Notes under the pieces: model-generated
Databases searched by the model: none
Seen by the model: only the letters and a program-made list of their open reading frames with translations
What the model was told of the DNA's origin: nothing
In this document: piece by piece, positions 42,996 to 54,112 of the stretch
Layout of the letters: each line of letters begins with the position of its first letter
Numbering within the stretch: position 1 is the first letter of the stretch
Assembly (NCBI GenBank): GCA_028820695.1
Contig: JAPPIB010000057.1
Location: 46,800-110,799 of the forward strand
DNA length: 64,000 bases
Source of the DNA: Acidiferrobacterales bacterium
GTDB lineage: Bacteria > Pseudomonadota > Gammaproteobacteria > Arenicellales > JAJDZL01
Direction of reading: 5' to 3'
Made by a program: the position numbers and the translations under genes

Positions 42996-44226
42996 GATCA
43001 AGACCCCCATGCTGCCGGAGTCGGTCAGCGAGGCCACATTACTGTCCTGGAAAAAGTCCCCAGGGGAGTTTGTCCAGCAGGACGAACTGCTGATTGAGAT
43101 TGAGACAGAGAAGATTGTGCTTGAGGTTCCAGCGTCCACCAGTGGCGTACTGCGCGAGTCCCTGAAAGCTGAGGGTGAAACCATTTACGAGGGTGATCTG
43201 CTCTGCGTGATTGATACCGAGGCGGCAGCATCGGATTCGGCGGACCCTGAGCCCGTGGCGGCGGCACAACCGCAGGCCGATGGCGCTGACACTGCGACTG
43301 AGCCCGTTGATGACCGGCATGGCCCGGCTGTCACCAGCATTGCCGCGCAGGAGGGTATTGATCTGTCGGAGATCAAGGGTACGGGCAAAGACGGGCGGGT
43401 GACCAAAACCGATCTTCTCGATCAGGTACAGGCTCCGCCCGAACCTGCTCCGTCCGAGGTGCAGAAAGTCGACCCTCAACCTGAGCCTGCCCGGCCAGTC
43501 GCGGTTGAGACGGAAGTGACCGGCGATCGACACGAACGTCGCGAGCCGATGAGCCGCATCAGGAGAACGATTGCAGACCGGCTGATCCAGGCTCAGCATG
43601 GTGCGGCATTGCTGACTACGTTCAACGAAGTCGATCTGACTGAGGTGATCGCGCTTCGAAGCAAGTACAAGGAAGAATTCGAGAAAACGCATGGGGCAAA
43701 ACTCGGTTTCATGTCCTTTTTTGTCAAGGCTTGTGTTGAGTCGCTGAAGTCGATTCCTGCAGTCAACGCGATAATCGACGGCAATGACATTGTCTATCAC
43801 GATTACTGCGATGTGGGCATCGCAGTGTCTTCGCCGCGGGGTCTGGTTGTACCGATTGTCCGAAATGCCGAAAAGATGAGTTTTTCAGACGTTGAGAAAC
43901 AGATACGGGATTTTGGCGAGCGGGCGAGATCGGGCACACTGAAGCTAGAGGAACTCAGCGGTGGAACGTTCACAATCACCAACGGTGGCATATTCGGATC
44001 CTTGGTGTCAACACCGATCATCAACCCACCACAGAGTGCGATTCTCGGGATGCACAAGATACAGGAGCGTCCGATCGCGGTCAACGGTGAGATCGTGATC
44101 CGCCCCATGATGTATCTCGCATTGACCTACGATCACAGGATCATTGACGGACGCGAGGCGGTGACATTCCTGGTCGGAATCAAGGATGCCCTTGAGGACC
44201 CGTCCCGGCTGTTGCTGCAGCTTTAA
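42985..44226 (+). CDS. sucB: Dihydrolipoyllysine succinyltransferase (E2)
   Basis: Core enzyme of the 2-oxoglutarate dehydrogenase complex. 413 aa from the ATG at 42985, which overlaps sucA by 11 bases. An in-frame GTG at 42973 is an alternative. Order: a lipoyl domain (about 1-78) with the lipoylated Lys in [10 protein letters not shown]; a Pro/Ala/Glu-rich linker; an E1/E3-binding domain ([19 protein letters not shown]); a second linker; and the catalytic domain from about 190 with TTFNEVDL and the C-terminal active-site [14 protein letters not shown]. Confidence 0.96.
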   Translation: MQVEIKTPMLPESVSEATLLSWKKSPGEFVQQDELLIEIETEKIVLEVPASTSGVLRESLKAEGETIYEGDLLCVIDTEAAASDSADPEPVAAAQPQADGADTATEPVDDRHGPAVTSIAAQEGIDLSEIKGTGKDGRVTKTDLLDQVQAPPEPAPSEVQKVDPQPEPARPVAVETEVTGDRHERREPMSRIRRTIADRLIQAQHGAALLTTFNEVDLTEVIALRSKYKEEFEKTHGAKLGFMSFFVKACVESLKSIPAVNAIIDGNDIVYHDYCDVGIAVSSPRGLVVPIVRNAEKMSFSDVEKQIRDFGERARSGTLKLEELSGGTFTITNGGIFGSLVSTPIINPPQSAILGMHKIQERPIAVNGEIVIRPMMYLALTYDHRIIDGREAVTFLVGIKDALEDPSRLLLQL

Positions 44227-44238
44227 CCGGTCGGTTCC

Positions 44239-45666
44239 GTGAGCGGGAAGTATGATGTTGCGGTTATCGGCGCGGGTCCCGCCGGTTACGTCGCCGCAAT
44301 CCGGTGTGCCCAACTTGGCCTTCGGACCGCCTGTGTTGACCGATGGTGCGATTCCAAGGGCAAGGCGGCTTTAGGTGGAACCTGTCTGAACGTCGGGTGC
44401 ATTCCATCCAAGGCATTGCTCGACTCATCGGAGAAGTTTCATCAGATCCACACGAGTTACAGCAAACACGGCATCGTTGTCGATCAGGTGTCCATGGATA
44501 TCTCGACGATGATGAAGCGCAAGACTCAGATTGTCAGCAGCCTCACCCAAGGGATTGCAACGCTGCTCAAGGCCAATGGGGTGGATTCGTATCATGCCCA
44601 TGGTCGACTCTCAGGACAGGGCGTCGTCGAACTGCTGGATTTCGAAAGCGGCGAGAAGTCAGACGAGATCAGGGCAGCGCATGTCATTTTAGCGAGCGGC
44701 TCGGTTCCGATCGAATTGCCCAGCATTCCTTTTCAGGATGATTTGATCGTTGACTCTGCCGGTGCGCTGGAGTTTGATCAGGTGCCTGAGCGGCTGGGAA
44801 TAGTCGGAGCCGGTGTCATCGGGCTGGAACTGGGAAGTGTATGGAACCGGCTGGGTTCGAAAGTGACCATACTCGAAGCACTGCCTGACTTTCTGCCTGG
44901 GGCCGATACCGATGTTGCCAAAGATGCAGCGCGACAGTTCAGGCGTCAGAAACTTGACATTCAGTTGGGTGCGCGGGTCGAGTCAGCTGAGGCGGGTGAC
45001 GATATCACAGTCCGATACACCGTCGGTGATGAACAAAAACAGATCAATGTCGACCGGTTGATCGTTTGCATTGGTCGCAAGCCCTGCACCGACAATCTCC
45101 TGACGGAGGACAGCGGTGTCAAACTCGATGAGCGGGGATTCATCCAGGTCGACGATGACTGCAGGACCGACGCGGACAACGTCTATGCTGTCGGTGACTG
45201 TGTTCGAGGTCCGATGTTGGCACACAAGGGATCCGAGGAAGGCGTCATGGTTGCCGAGCGCATCGCAACCGGTCACGGTCATATGAATTACAGGACGATT
45301 CCGTGGGCGATCTATACGGCACCTGAAATTGCCTGGGTCGGTAAAACCGAAAGCGAAGCGACCGATGCGGGATTGCAGTGCAGCAGCGGCAAATTTCCTT
45401 TTGCTGCCACCGGCCGTGCAAAGGCGATGGAGGAAACGGCGGGATTCGTCAAGATTGTTGCGGACTCCCGAACGGACGAGATACTCGGTGTCCATATCAT
45501 CGGCCCGCATGCGTCGGAGTTGATTGCCGAGGCGGTGGTCGCGATGGAGTACCGCGCGAGTTCCGAAGATCTGGCAAGGACCATACACGCCCATCCCACC
45601 TTGTCTGAAGCGATGCATGAAGCGGCACTGGCGGTTGGTGGCCGGGCCATACATTCCGTCAGATGA
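44239..45666 (+). CDS. lpd: Dihydrolipoyl dehydrogenase (E3)
   Basis: FAD enzyme that reoxidises dihydrolipoamide with NAD+. 475 aa, GTG start, 12 bases after sucB. Seen: FAD motif VIGAGPAGYVAA, the redox disulfide in GGTCLNVGCIPSKALL, NAD motif VGAGVIGLELGSVW, the central FAD motif YAVGDCVRGPMLAHKG, and the C-terminal His-Glu pair in HAHPTLSEAMHEAAL. Its place after sucB makes it the E3 of this complex; it may also serve others. Confidence 0.96.
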   Translation: MSGKYDVAVIGAGPAGYVAAIRCAQLGLRTACVDRWCDSKGKAALGGTCLNVGCIPSKALLDSSEKFHQIHTSYSKHGIVVDQVSMDISTMMKRKTQIVSSLTQGIATLLKANGVDSYHAHGRLSGQGVVELLDFESGEKSDEIRAAHVILASGSVPIELPSIPFQDDLIVDSAGALEFDQVPERLGIVGAGVIGLELGSVWNRLGSKVTILEALPDFLPGADTDVAKDAARQFRRQKLDIQLGARVESAEAGDDITVRYTVGDEQKQINVDRLIVCIGRKPCTDNLLTEDSGVKLDERGFIQVDDDCRTDADNVYAVGDCVRGPMLAHKGSEEGVMVAERIATGHGHMNYRTIPWAIYTAPEIAWVGKTESEATDAGLQCSSGKFPFAATGRAKAMEETAGFVKIVADSRTDEILGVHIIGPHASELIAEAVVAMEYRASSEDLARTIHAHPTLSEAMHEAALAVGGRAIHSVR

Positions 45667-45672
45667 AGCCTG

Positions 45673-47100
45673 ATGCCAGCATCCGCGTCCGAGACGACTG
45701 CTGCGTCAATCGCTGACGAAATCTTCAAGATGTACGATATCCGGGGGGTTGCCCACGAAACCCTGCGGAGCCAGGATATGTACGCGATCGGCCGCGCGTT
45801 CGGATCGGTTTCGCTACTGAACGGAACCCAACAGATTGTCATTGCCTGCGACAGCCGAGAATCCAGCCCGCAGTTCAAGAGTTCCATCATCGATGGTGTG
45901 AGATCAACCGGATGTGATGTGATCGACATCGGGACGGTGGCAACGCCTGTGCTTTACTTTGCAACCTGTCTGTTCAAGACGGGAACCGGTCTGATGGTGA
46001 CCGCAAGTCATAACCCGCCTGAGTATAACGGTGTAAAGATGGTACTCAATGGCCGGAGTCTGCACGGTGACGAAATCCAGAATCTCAAGCAACGGATCGG
46101 CAACAGCGATTTTGCTGCCGGTCACGGGGGGCTTTCTACCGAGCGTGTTTTTGACCAATACTGCGCTCGGATCGGATCTGATGTTCGACTGAATCGTCCG
46201 TTACGGATTGTTGTCGACTGTGCGAACGGTATCGGCGGCGCGTTCGCGCCACGGGTATTGCGGCAGATCGGTTGCGATGTGATTGAACTTTTCTGTGATG
46301 TCGACAGTACTTTTCCAAACCATCCGGCGGATCCAACTGTTGCCGAGAATCTGACTGATCTCATCGACAAGGTTCAGGAAATGAAGGCGGATGCAGGACT
46401 GGCGCTTGACGCAGATGGTGATCGCATGGTTGCCATCGCACCATCCGGTGAGATCATTTGGCCGGACCGGCTGATGATTCTTTTCTCACAGCATATTCTT
46501 GGGAAAAATCCGGGTCGAAAGGTTGTGTTTGATGTCAAGTGCACGCGTTCACTGCCACTTGCGATCGAATCCTCCGGTGGGGAGGCGATCATGTGGAAAA
46601 CGGGACATTCGCTGATGAAGGCCAAAATGCGCGAATGCGATGCTGTGTTTGGCGGCGAGTTGAGCGGACATTTCTTTTTCAGCGACCGCTGGCCGGGATT
46701 TGACGATGGAATTTATGCGGCTGCGAGACTGTGTGAGATTCTTGCTGAAGATGCGAGGTCACCGCAGGAAGTGTTCGCGGATCTGCCTGCGGGAATCAGC
46801 TCACCTGAAATCAGGTTGCATGAGGAAGATCCTCCGCGACTGGTTGAGCTGTTCCGGCAGCAGGTGTCATTTGACAATGCAGCGGTCAGTCATCTGGATG
46901 GAATTCGGGCGGACTTTGAGGATGGGTTCGGTCTTTTGCGGGCGTCCAATACCGCATCGGAAGTCAGTCTGCGATTTGAGGCTGATTCGAGTGAGGGGCT
47001 GGTGCGGATCGAGCGGATGTTCATGCTTGGAATCGAAGCGGTCAGGCGCTCGATTGACGGCCGGCAAAATAACTCACCAAAAAGAAGAACTGGGTTTTGA
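45673..47100 (+). CDS. algC: Phosphomannomutase/phosphoglucomutase
   Basis: Alpha-D-phosphohexomutase family, AlgC/ManB type, interconverting 1- and 6-phosphosugars for LPS, exopolysaccharide and glycogen precursors. 475 aa. Seen: the N-terminal FKMYDIRG, phosphoserine loop VTASHNPPEYNGVK, metal-binding loop LDADGDRM near residue 240, sugar-specificity loop GGELSGHFFF, and the phosphate-binding C-terminal RASNTASEVSLRFEA. It starts 6 bases after lpd and so may share the sucA transcript. Convergent with parC. Confidence 0.94.
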   Translation: MPASASETTAASIADEIFKMYDIRGVAHETLRSQDMYAIGRAFGSVSLLNGTQQIVIACDSRESSPQFKSSIIDGVRSTGCDVIDIGTVATPVLYFATCLFKTGTGLMVTASHNPPEYNGVKMVLNGRSLHGDEIQNLKQRIGNSDFAAGHGGLSTERVFDQYCARIGSDVRLNRPLRIVVDCANGIGGAFAPRVLRQIGCDVIELFCDVDSTFPNHPADPTVAENLTDLIDKVQEMKADAGLALDADGDRMVAIAPSGEIIWPDRLMILFSQHILGKNPGRKVVFDVKCTRSLPLAIESSGGEAIMWKTGHSLMKAKMRECDAVFGGELSGHFFFSDRWPGFDDGIYAAARLCEILAEDARSPQEVFADLPAGISSPEIRLHEEDPPRLVELFRQQVSFDNAAVSHLDGIRADFEDGFGLLRASNTASEVSLRFEADSSEGLVRIERMFMLGIEAVRRSIDGRQNNSPKRRTGF

Positions 47101-47120
47101 GTTCAACCAAAACTGATCGG

Positions 47121-49385
47121 TTATTGAACTTCCGCCCGGTCAGCGTTTCGGTATCCCCTTGGCAGCAGCGTTCCCCGCAGGGTGCGTTCACCCAGATAGC
47201 GCTCGCGCTCAGTTTTCCTGATCCGGATATATTTCTTGCCGCAGTGAATGACAAGTGCCTGCGCGGTGGAAAACACTTTCACAAATACGACCCGTTCCCC
47301 GGAATCCCTGGCGGCTTTCGGTATATTGATCAGTCTGACACCGAAGCCCTTTGACTGAAGCGGGAGATCCGCAACCGGATAGATCAGCAACCGCCCACTG
47401 CTCGTGACAGCAGCCAAGAGGTTGTCATCGACATTGTCGATACATTCCAACTGCGTTGCCTCGATCCCTTTCCTGACACTCAGCAATGACTTTCCGGAGC
47501 GGTTCTTGGTGATTGCATCGGACAGTTTGCAGACGAATCCGGTTCCCTCTGCGGACACCAGCAGACAGTGTGTTGTCTCATCTCCCAGAATCAGACTGAC
47601 AAACCGCGAATCAGCCGCGGGTGACAGCATTTTGGTCAGGGGTTCCCCGAAAGATCTTGCTGAGGGCAGATTATGGGCCGGTAGGTTGTAGGCTCGCCCA
47701 CTGGAGTCCAAAAACATCAGTTGACCATTCATCTTTCCCGTTGTGTGCGCCAGATATTCGTCCCCTTCGCGGTAGTTCAGCGTCTCGAGATCGAGTTCAT
47801 GTCCTCTTGCCGACCGTACCCAGCCGTGTTTGGACAGGACGACGGTAATGGGATCCGAGGCAATGTGCTGGTCGGCTGAAAAGGCCCGCGCCGCTTCCTG
47901 CGTGCGGACCGGGGAGCGACGGCTGTCCCCGTATTCATTGGCGGCCGCATCGATTTCACGGATTGTGAGATTTTTCAGTTTTGTTTCTGAATCAATGACT
48001 GCCTTGAGCTGGTCGCGTTCGTCGCGCAGTGCAAACTGCTCCTCCCGGATCTTGATCTCTTCAAGTCTGGCCAGCTGTCGCAACCGGATGTCCAGTACCG
48101 CCGCCACCTGTCTCGTACTGAGTTGCAACTGGGTCATCAGTTCAGTTTCCGGATCATCCTCATTTCGGATTACATGGATCACCTGGTCCAGATTCAGAAA
48201 GACGATGAACAGGCCATCAAGAATGTGCAGGCGATTCTCAATAAACTCCAGACGGCTCTTCAGTCGCCTGAGAATGGTTTGCTTCCTGAACGCGATCCAG
48301 TCCTGCAACAGTTGCTTGAGGTTGTAGACCTTGGGTTTTCCATCGAGTCCGATCATGTTCAGATTTACACGATAGGTTTTTTCCAGGTCTGTCGTTGCGA
48401 ACAGGTGGCTCATCAGGTCGTCACGACTGACCCGGTTGCTGCGAAGTTCGATGACGAGCCGGACCGGACTGGATTCGTCCCCCTCATCGCGCAAATCTGT
48501 GATCATGGGCAGTTTCTTCGCGAGCATTTGAGCGGCGATCTGTTCCATGATCTTGGCGCCTGATACCTGATGGGGGACTGCATCAATTACGATCGATGTC
48601 TTGTCATCAGTCCATGCGGCTCTTTGCCGGACGACGCCTGATCCGGTTTCGTAGGCTTGAACAATTTCTGACCGGGAGCTAACGATCTGTGCGCCAGTCG
48701 GGAAGTCTGGCGCCTTGATTGACTCGCACAGCTGCTCAATCGTTGTTCTTGAATTCCGCAGCAGCTGTATACAGGCGTCGGCAACCTCGCGTGCGTTATG
48801 CGGTGGGATATCGGTCGCCATGCCCACCGCGATACCGGAAGCGCCATTGAGCAGGATGTTTGGCAGTTGGGCGGGCAGTCTTTGGGGTTCGCTGAGAGTG
48901 CCGTCAAAATTCGGCACCCAGTCCACGGTTCCCTTGGAAATCTCCTCCAGCAAGACTTGGGCGTACGGTCTGAATCGGCATTCGGTATAGCGCATGGCAG
49001 CAAACGACTTCGGGTCATCGGTCGATCCCCAGTTTCCCTGCCCGTCAATGATCGGATAGCGAAATGAGAAAGGCTGCGCCATCAGTACCATGGCCTCGTA
49101 GGCGGCGGTATCGCCATGCGGATGAAACTTACCGATGACGTCCCCAACTGTGCGAGCCGACTTCTTGTACTTGGCCGCGGCGCTGAGTCCGAGTTCGGAC
49201 ATGGCATAGACGATCCGTCTCTGGACCGGCTTCAGGCCATCCTCGATATGCGGGAGCGCCCGGTCAAGGATGACATACATCGAGTAGTCGAGATATGCCT
49301 GTTTCGCGAACTCCTCAAGCGGGATGGATTCTGTATCGGAAGGCGGCGGGGGGCTGACAAGCTCCAGCGATTGTTGGGTCGGCAT
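47121..49385 (-). CDS. parC: DNA topoisomerase IV subunit A
   Basis: DNA breakage-reunion subunit that decatenates daughter chromosomes. 754 aa from the ATG at 49385, 5 bases after the parE stop. The frame's first start is a TTG at 49427 inside parE, and was rejected. Seen: [21 protein letters not shown], quinolone-region [13 protein letters not shown], catalytic Tyr in MRYTECRF near residue 120, and the [10 protein letters not shown] loop. The C-terminal half is the long coiled coil and a reduced beta-pinwheel. Length and lack of the GyrA-box identify ParC over GyrA. Confidence 0.93.
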   Translation of the reverse strand: MPTQQSLELVSPPPPSDTESIPLEEFAKQAYLDYSMYVILDRALPHIEDGLKPVQRRIVYAMSELGLSAAAKYKKSARTVGDVIGKFHPHGDTAAYEAMVLMAQPFSFRYPIIDGQGNWGSTDDPKSFAAMRYTECRFRPYAQVLLEEISKGTVDWVPNFDGTLSEPQRLPAQLPNILLNGASGIAVGMATDIPPHNAREVADACIQLLRNSRTTIEQLCESIKAPDFPTGAQIVSSRSEIVQAYETGSGVVRQRAAWTDDKTSIVIDAVPHQVSGAKIMEQIAAQMLAKKLPMITDLRDEGDESSPVRLVIELRSNRVSRDDLMSHLFATTDLEKTYRVNLNMIGLDGKPKVYNLKQLLQDWIAFRKQTILRRLKSRLEFIENRLHILDGLFIVFLNLDQVIHVIRNEDDPETELMTQLQLSTRQVAAVLDIRLRQLARLEEIKIREEQFALRDERDQLKAVIDSETKLKNLTIREIDAAANEYGDSRRSPVRTQEAARAFSADQHIASDPITVVLSKHGWVRSARGHELDLETLNYREGDEYLAHTTGKMNGQLMFLDSSGRAYNLPAHNLPSARSFGEPLTKMLSPAADSRFVSLILGDETTHCLLVSAEGTGFVCKLSDAITKNRSGKSLLSVRKGIEATQLECIDNVDDNLLAAVTSSGRLLIYPVADLPLQSKGFGVRLINIPKAARDSGERVVFVKVFSTAQALVIHCGKKYIRIRKTERERYLGERTLRGTLLPRGYRNADRAEVQ

Positions 49386-49390
49386 GACAA

Positions 49391-51358
49391 TCAGTATCCG
49401 GCCTGATCCCCGACCTGCATCAGCCAACTCTTCCTTTCGGCGACGTTCTTCTTGCCCAAGAGCATATCCAGGGTTCGGTCCAGTTTTGATGATGAGTCGA
49501 TACGAAGCTGAATCAGCCTGCGGGTGTCGGGATTCATCGTAGTCTCTTTCAGCTGGGCGGGATTCATCTCGCCGAGTCCCTTGAAGCGTTGAACCGAGAT
49601 TTTTGCCTTTGGCCTTTTCGCCTGCATCCTGGATTTGGTATGTTCGAGTTCCTCATCGTCCAGCGCATAGCCGACGTCCTTACCGGCATCAACCCGATAT
49701 AGCGGTGGCATGGCGACGTAGACATGTCCTGCCTCGACGAGACTGCGGAAGTGTCTGACAAACAGCGCGCACAGCAGTGTGGCGATATGTGCGCCGTCGG
49801 AATCGGCATCTGCCAGTATGCAGACTTTGCCGTAGCGCAGCCCGGAAATATCGGCCGACCCCGGGTCAACGCCGAGCGCGACTGCGATGGAGTGTACCTG
49901 ATCGGACGCCAGCACCTGCGCTGAAGCCACTTCCCAGGTATTGAGTATCTTGCCGCGCAACGGCAAGATGGCCTGGGATGCGCGATTACGCGCCTGCTTC
50001 GCTGAGCCTCCGGCAGAATCCCCCTCGACCAGAAACAGTTCGGTATCCTGGATGATTCGGCTGGTGCAGTCGCTGAGCTTGCCGGGCAGGGCAGGCCCGG
50101 CGGCGGTTTTCTTTCTTTCAACCTTCTTGGCCGCGATCTCTCTTCTGCGGGCATTTTCGATGGCCAACCGGGCAATTCTCTCCGCATCAGATATATGCTG
50201 GTTGAGCCACAGGCTGGTCGCACCCTTGGCGATGGAGATGAGAGACTTGCCCACATGTCTTGAGGACAGGCGATCTTTTGTCTGACCCACAAATTGCGGG
50301 TCTTCCATTCTCACAGAAAGTATGTAGCTGCAGTGGCGCCAGACATCCTCGACTGAAATTCGCAGGCCTCGCGGCAGCAGATTCTGAAACTCACAGAATT
50401 CCCGAACGGCATCGGTTATGCCGGTCCTGAACCCATTGACGTGAGTGCCGCCGTGTTCTGTTGGAATGAGGTTGACATAACTCTCTGTGACTGTCTGATG
50501 CGCTTGCGGTGTCCAGCAGATCGCGCAATCGACTTGTGTCTGCTCATCACTTCGATGAATGATGAGCGGGTCGCGGGGAATTCTCTCGCTGCCATTGAGC
50601 TGTCCGATGAGATAATCCGGCAACCCTTCCGCAAACTTCCACACTTCGTTGTTGCTTTCATCGTTTTCGTCGGTGAGGGTCAGTTCCAATCCGGAACATA
50701 GGACCGCCTTGGCCAGCATCAGTCGCTTGAGCTTGGCGACGTTGATGTGGACCGAGTCGAAAAACTTGGCATCCGGCCAGAACTGGATTCTTGTTCCTGA
50801 ACTGGACTTCGGAACTGTTGAGATTTCCGACAGGTCTTCCACCACATCGCCATTTGCGAACTTCATCTGATGGAGAAAGCCGTTGCGGCGGATGTGAACG
50901 ATCAACTGTTTCGAAAGTGCGTTCACAACTGAGACTCCGACACCGTGCAAGCCGCCCGAATGCAGGTAGTTCTTGGACGAGAACTTTGCCCCTGCATGCA
51001 GACGCGTCATGATCACCTCGACGCCGGAAACGCTTTCCTGCTCATGAATGTCAACTGGAATTCCCCTGCCGTTGTCCTCGACACTGATGGAGAGATCGGA
51101 ATGCAGGACAACGTCGATCTTTCCGGCGTGTCCGGCAATTGCCTCGTCGACACTGTTATCTATGACTTCGGCAGCGAGGTGGTTGGGTGTGTCGGTCTGG
51201 GTATACATCCCAGGCCGTTGCCGGACAGGTTCAAGTCCGACCAGAACTTCAATTGCAGAGGAGTCGTAATTTGCAGTCAAGATTGATTCGCGAATCGAAT
51301 GATCGGTAGGGGACGTCATCATTGACGCTGCGTTCACGCTATTATAATCTGTGTGCAT
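49391..51358 (-). CDS. parE: DNA topoisomerase IV subunit B
   Basis: ATPase subunit of topoisomerase IV. 655 aa. Seen: GHKL ATPase features [13 protein letters not shown] and [10 protein letters not shown], the [13 protein letters not shown] lid, the TOPRIM domain with EGDSAGG and DADSDGAH, and the C-terminal [14 protein letters not shown]. The ATG at 51358 gives a 25-residue N-terminal tail before the conserved core; a later Met at 51322 is possible. Immediately upstream of parC and forming an operon with it. Confidence 0.94.
   Translation of the reverse strand: MHTDYNSVNAASMMTSPTDHSIRESILTANYDSSAIEVLVGLEPVRQRPGMYTQTDTPNHLAAEVIDNSVDEAIAGHAGKIDVVLHSDLSISVEDNGRGIPVDIHEQESVSGVEVIMTRLHAGAKFSSKNYLHSGGLHGVGVSVVNALSKQLIVHIRRNGFLHQMKFANGDVVEDLSEISTVPKSSSGTRIQFWPDAKFFDSVHINVAKLKRLMLAKAVLCSGLELTLTDENDESNNEVWKFAEGLPDYLIGQLNGSERIPRDPLIIHRSDEQTQVDCAICWTPQAHQTVTESYVNLIPTEHGGTHVNGFRTGITDAVREFCEFQNLLPRGLRISVEDVWRHCSYILSVRMEDPQFVGQTKDRLSSRHVGKSLISIAKGATSLWLNQHISDAERIARLAIENARRREIAAKKVERKKTAAGPALPGKLSDCTSRIIQDTELFLVEGDSAGGSAKQARNRASQAILPLRGKILNTWEVASAQVLASDQVHSIAVALGVDPGSADISGLRYGKVCILADADSDGAHIATLLCALFVRHFRSLVEAGHVYVAMPPLYRVDAGKDVGYALDDEELEHTKSRMQAKRPKAKISVQRFKGLGEMNPAQLKETTMNPDTRRLIQLRIDSSSKLDRTLDMLLGKKNVAERKSWLMQVGDQAGY
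51322..51348 (+). promoter_or_regulatory. Candidate promoter for the phytanoyl-CoA dioxygenase-like gene
   Basis: TTGACG (51322-51327) and TATAAT (51343-51348) with a 15-base spacer, shorter than ideal. It overlaps the first codons of parE on the other strand. TATTATAATA is nearly palindromic, so the minus strand also presents a TATAAT at 51346-51341. Confidence 0.35.
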
Positions 51359-51478
51359 GTACTATCTCAAACAACTTACCTTGCGACGCGGCGAAAGTCC
51401 GGACCTGCACTCAGCCGGCCCGGGCGTTGCCTGAAGCGGCGGCCCCGAACCAGGGAAGCAATCAGGACAACTGACGTT

Positions 51479-52396
51479 ATGGAGTGGGTTATGGACGGTG
51501 CGGTGACAACGCAGAGCGGTGGAAATCAGACGACGGTCGATTGGCGAAAGAACGGTGTTCCGGATGTTGATCTGTTATCGGTACCATCCGTCCCGGTCGC
51601 AGATGAATTGATCGAAAAATACCGAGAGGATGGCGCGGTACTGATACCTGGACTGTTCTCGGACTGGGTTTCGCAGCTTCGAAACGGTCTGCAAAGAAAT
51701 CTTGATGCTCCGAATGACTATGCTTTTCCATGTGAGAGTATTCCTGCAGGGACGCCTGGAAGATTTTTCGACAGTTATTGCAACTGGATGCTGATTCCCG
51801 AGTATTTTGACCATGTGACAAAATCATGTGCGGCCTCGGTCGCCGGTCAGCTGATGCGATCCGATGAGTCGCAGTTCTTTCATGACCATGCGTTTTGCAA
51901 AGAGCCGGGTACCCAGGCTGCAACACCATGGCATCAGGATATGCCGTATTACTGCGTCGATGGAAAGCAGACTGTCAGCCTGTATGTCGCACTGGACAAG
52001 ACACCTGCCGAGGTAGCGGTCCGTTTTGTCAAGGGCTCTCACCTGTGGAATCGGCTGTTTCATCCGGTTTCCTTTCTGGACGGCGAGGATTTTGAGTCGG
52101 CCGAGAAGCATCTTGAGGCTGCTCCTGATGTCAATCAAGATCACGGTGATTTTGAAGTTCTTGCGTGGGATCTTCAACCAGGCGACTGTATTGCGTTTCA
52201 CTTCCTGACGTTGCACGGTACGACAGCCGGCAAGATCAAGGCGAGACGACGGGCGGTGTCCACACGCTGGCTTGGGGACGATGTCACCTACTGTGAACGT
52301 GCGATTGAGACGTCGCCGCCATTTCCCGATATCGGTCTCGAACCCGGACAACGCATGCGAACGGACTGGTTTCCCGTCCTGTGGCGGCGCGGGTAG
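51479..52396 (+). CDS. Phytanoyl-CoA dioxygenase family protein
   Basis: Fe(II)/2-oxoglutarate-dependent oxygenase of about 305 aa. The iron-binding HxD is in TPWHQDMPYY, the distal His in AFHFLTLHGT, and the 2-oxoglutarate Arg in RRRAVSTRW. The family covers hydroxylation of many small molecules; relatives act on phytanoyl-CoA, ectoine and halogenation substrates. The frame is open from 51353 but no family features precede 51479. An ATG at 51491 has a better GGAG site and may be the real start. It stands alone between parE and tadA. Confidence 0.87.
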   Translation: MEWVMDGAVTTQSGGNQTTVDWRKNGVPDVDLLSVPSVPVADELIEKYREDGAVLIPGLFSDWVSQLRNGLQRNLDAPNDYAFPCESIPAGTPGRFFDSYCNWMLIPEYFDHVTKSCAASVAGQLMRSDESQFFHDHAFCKEPGTQAATPWHQDMPYYCVDGKQTVSLYVALDKTPAEVAVRFVKGSHLWNRLFHPVSFLDGEDFESAEKHLEAAPDVNQDHGDFEVLAWDLQPGDCIAFHFLTLHGTTAGKIKARRRAVSTRWLGDDVTYCERAIETSPPFPDIGLEPGQRMRTDWFPVLWRRG

Positions 52397-52477
52397 CCGG
52401 TCACATGCCATTCGATTGAGTTGCGCACGCCCAAAGTCGCAACTGTCCCGCAACTATCCCGCACGGTGGTCGAACGG

Positions 52478-52942
52478 ATGCCGAAACATCAACTTTGGAT
52501 GCGTCATGCACTGACGCAGGCGCGTCTGGCTCTGGAATTGAACGAAGTGCCGGTCGGTGCCGTTGTTGTCCATGCTGGTGAGATTGTGGGTGAGGGTTAC
52601 AACCGCACAATCATTGATCGCGATCCAAGTGCGCATGCTGAAATTGTAGCGTTGCGTGCCGCGTCGGCTCGGATGGGCAATCATCGCCTGCCTGCAAGCA
52701 CGATGTATGTGACACTGGAACCGTGTGCGATGTGTGCCGGCGCGGTGGTCCAGGCGAGACTGTCGGCATTGGTCTACGGCGCAAGCGATCCGAAATCGGG
52801 TGCCGCCGGTTCAGTGATGGATGTGTTGCGTCATCGGGCATTGAATCATCAATGCGAGGTGATGGGAGGCGTCTTGCATGATGAATGTTCGGAACTGATT
52901 CAGCAATTTTTTCAAGTGCGCAGGATCGGCCCTGAGTGCTGA
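52478..52942 (+). CDS. tadA: tRNA-specific adenosine-34 deaminase
   Basis: Converts A34 to inosine in tRNA-Arg(ACG). 154 aa from the ATG at 52478. Zinc-site residues are in the HAEIVALR motif (His and catalytic Glu) and in PCAMCAGAVV (two Cys). The family end VMGGVLHDECSELIQQFFQ is present. The frame reaches back to a TTG at 52421 without family similarity. Followed 78 bases later by a tRNA-Ser gene. Confidence 0.95.
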   Translation: MPKHQLWMRHALTQARLALELNEVPVGAVVVHAGEIVGEGYNRTIIDRDPSAHAEIVALRAASARMGNHRLPASTMYVTLEPCAMCAGAVVQARLSALVYGASDPKSGAAGSVMDVLRHRALNHQCEVMGGVLHDECSELIQQFFQVRRIGPEC

Positions 52943-52983
52943 ACTGAATGTGGGTTGTGTGGGAATCGCAATAGTCAACATCT

Positions 52984-52989
52984 TATAAT
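52984..52989 (+). promoter_or_regulatory. -10 box of tRNA-Ser(CGA)
   Basis: TATAAT 31 bases before the mature tRNA, followed by a GC-rich discriminator (CGAGTCGCCC) typical of stable RNA promoters under stringent control. No good -35 is spaced correctly. Confidence 0.4.
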
Positions 52990-53020
52990 ACGAGTCGCCC
53001 ACCATGTTGGATCGGGATTT

Positions 53021-53115
<95 letters not shown>

Positions 53116-53169
53116 CAGCACCCGTTTGTTTTCGCCTGATCGTGCCGATCCGCCTGGTCGGAAAGCGGA

Positions 53170-53646
53170 CTATTGTGACATCCGTTCCTGTGCCTCAAGT
53201 ATCTCTTCCGGCCAGGTACTTTTGATATAGGAGATCACCGCGAGGATTTCCTCGTCGGTGAGAATCTTCTCATACGCTGGCATATCAGTGATGTATTCGG
53301 GGCCTGCGAAAATCCTCACCCCGAACTTTGTCAGCTTGAACAGGATTTCATCTGAGTGATGCCAGGTATGACCGGAGGGATCGTGCGGCGGTGCGGGCAG
53401 TGCGCCACTTGCCTTGCGCTTCGTCCAGTCGGGCTCGCCTTCAAGATTGGCACCGTGGCAAACAGCACAATGCTGGACATAAACCTGGCTCCCGAGCTTT
53501 ACGGCTGCACGGTCTGTATGATCGGCGTGAAATTGCTGCTGTGCGAAGACTGCGACAGTCCCGCCGACAAAAATGATGGCAATCACAACTGCACGGGTGA
53601 GCCTTGCGCCACCAAGCGAGGCGATAATCTGTATTCGGTTGCGCAT
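53170..53646 (-). CDS. Membrane-anchored class I cytochrome c
   Basis: 158 aa. An N-terminal signal anchor (AVVIAIIFVGGTVAVFA, residues about 19-35) precedes the heme motif CAVCH (C60, C63, H64). The likely distal ligand is the Met in TDMPAYE near residue 121. Expected location is the periplasm, tethered to the inner membrane. The fold is that of small monoheme electron carriers. No oxidase or reductase gene is next to it. It is on the strand opposite tRNA-Ser(CGA). Confidence 0.88.
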   Translation of the reverse strand: MRNRIQIIASLGGARLTRAVVIAIIFVGGTVAVFAQQQFHADHTDRAAVKLGSQVYVQHCAVCHGANLEGEPDWTKRKASGALPAPPHDPSGHTWHHSDEILFKLTKFGVRIFAGPEYITDMPAYEKILTDEEILAVISYIKSTWPEEILEAQERMSQ

Positions 53647-53716
53647 TTTCGTTGCTGGATATTGCGGTCAATTTGGTCGTGAAGGCGTTTCTTATTATAC
53701 GTAGCGCCACAGCCAA

Positions 53717-54112
53717 TTACAGTACGACAAGCACGACAGCATATCGTGCGGTCTTGCCAGCGCCGATGAGTATTGCCGACAAAAGCCAATTGATTCTCAG
53801 CCATCCAGCTGCAACACACAACCCGTCACCGATCACAGGAACCCAGGACAGGAGCAGCAATGGCGGACCATATCGGGATATGCCCGCAATCGCTTTGCTG
53901 GCGCTTGCTGAAGTGAACCGGCGTTTAGGAAATATCCGCCCTAGAAGATAACTGGTCATTCCGCCCAGGGTATTTCCTGCCGAAGCGACAGCCAGCAGGG
54001 TCCAAAAACCGTATTCGGCCAGTGAGTCGAGATAAACAAGTATTGCCTCGGAACCTCCTGGAAGGACAGTCGCGGACAGCAGGGCACTGAGGAACAGTCC
54101 GCCTAGTTCCAT
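53717..54112 (-). CDS. Small VTT/DedA-type membrane protein (YqaA-like)
   Basis: 131 aa with about four hydrophobic segments. The N-terminal helix SALLSATVLPGGSEAILVYL and the ASAGNTLGGMTSYLLGR block match YqaA-like members of the SNARE-associated/DedA family, including the conserved Gly and Arg of the re-entrant loop. The family includes lipid scramblases or flippases; this protein's role is unknown. It lies 70 bases upstream of the cytochrome gene on the same strand. Confidence 0.82.
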   Translation of the reverse strand: MELGGLFLSALLSATVLPGGSEAILVYLDSLAEYGFWTLLAVASAGNTLGGMTSYLLGRIFPKRRFTSASASKAIAGISRYGPPLLLLSWVPVIGDGLCVAAGWLRINWLLSAILIGAGKTARYAVVLVVL

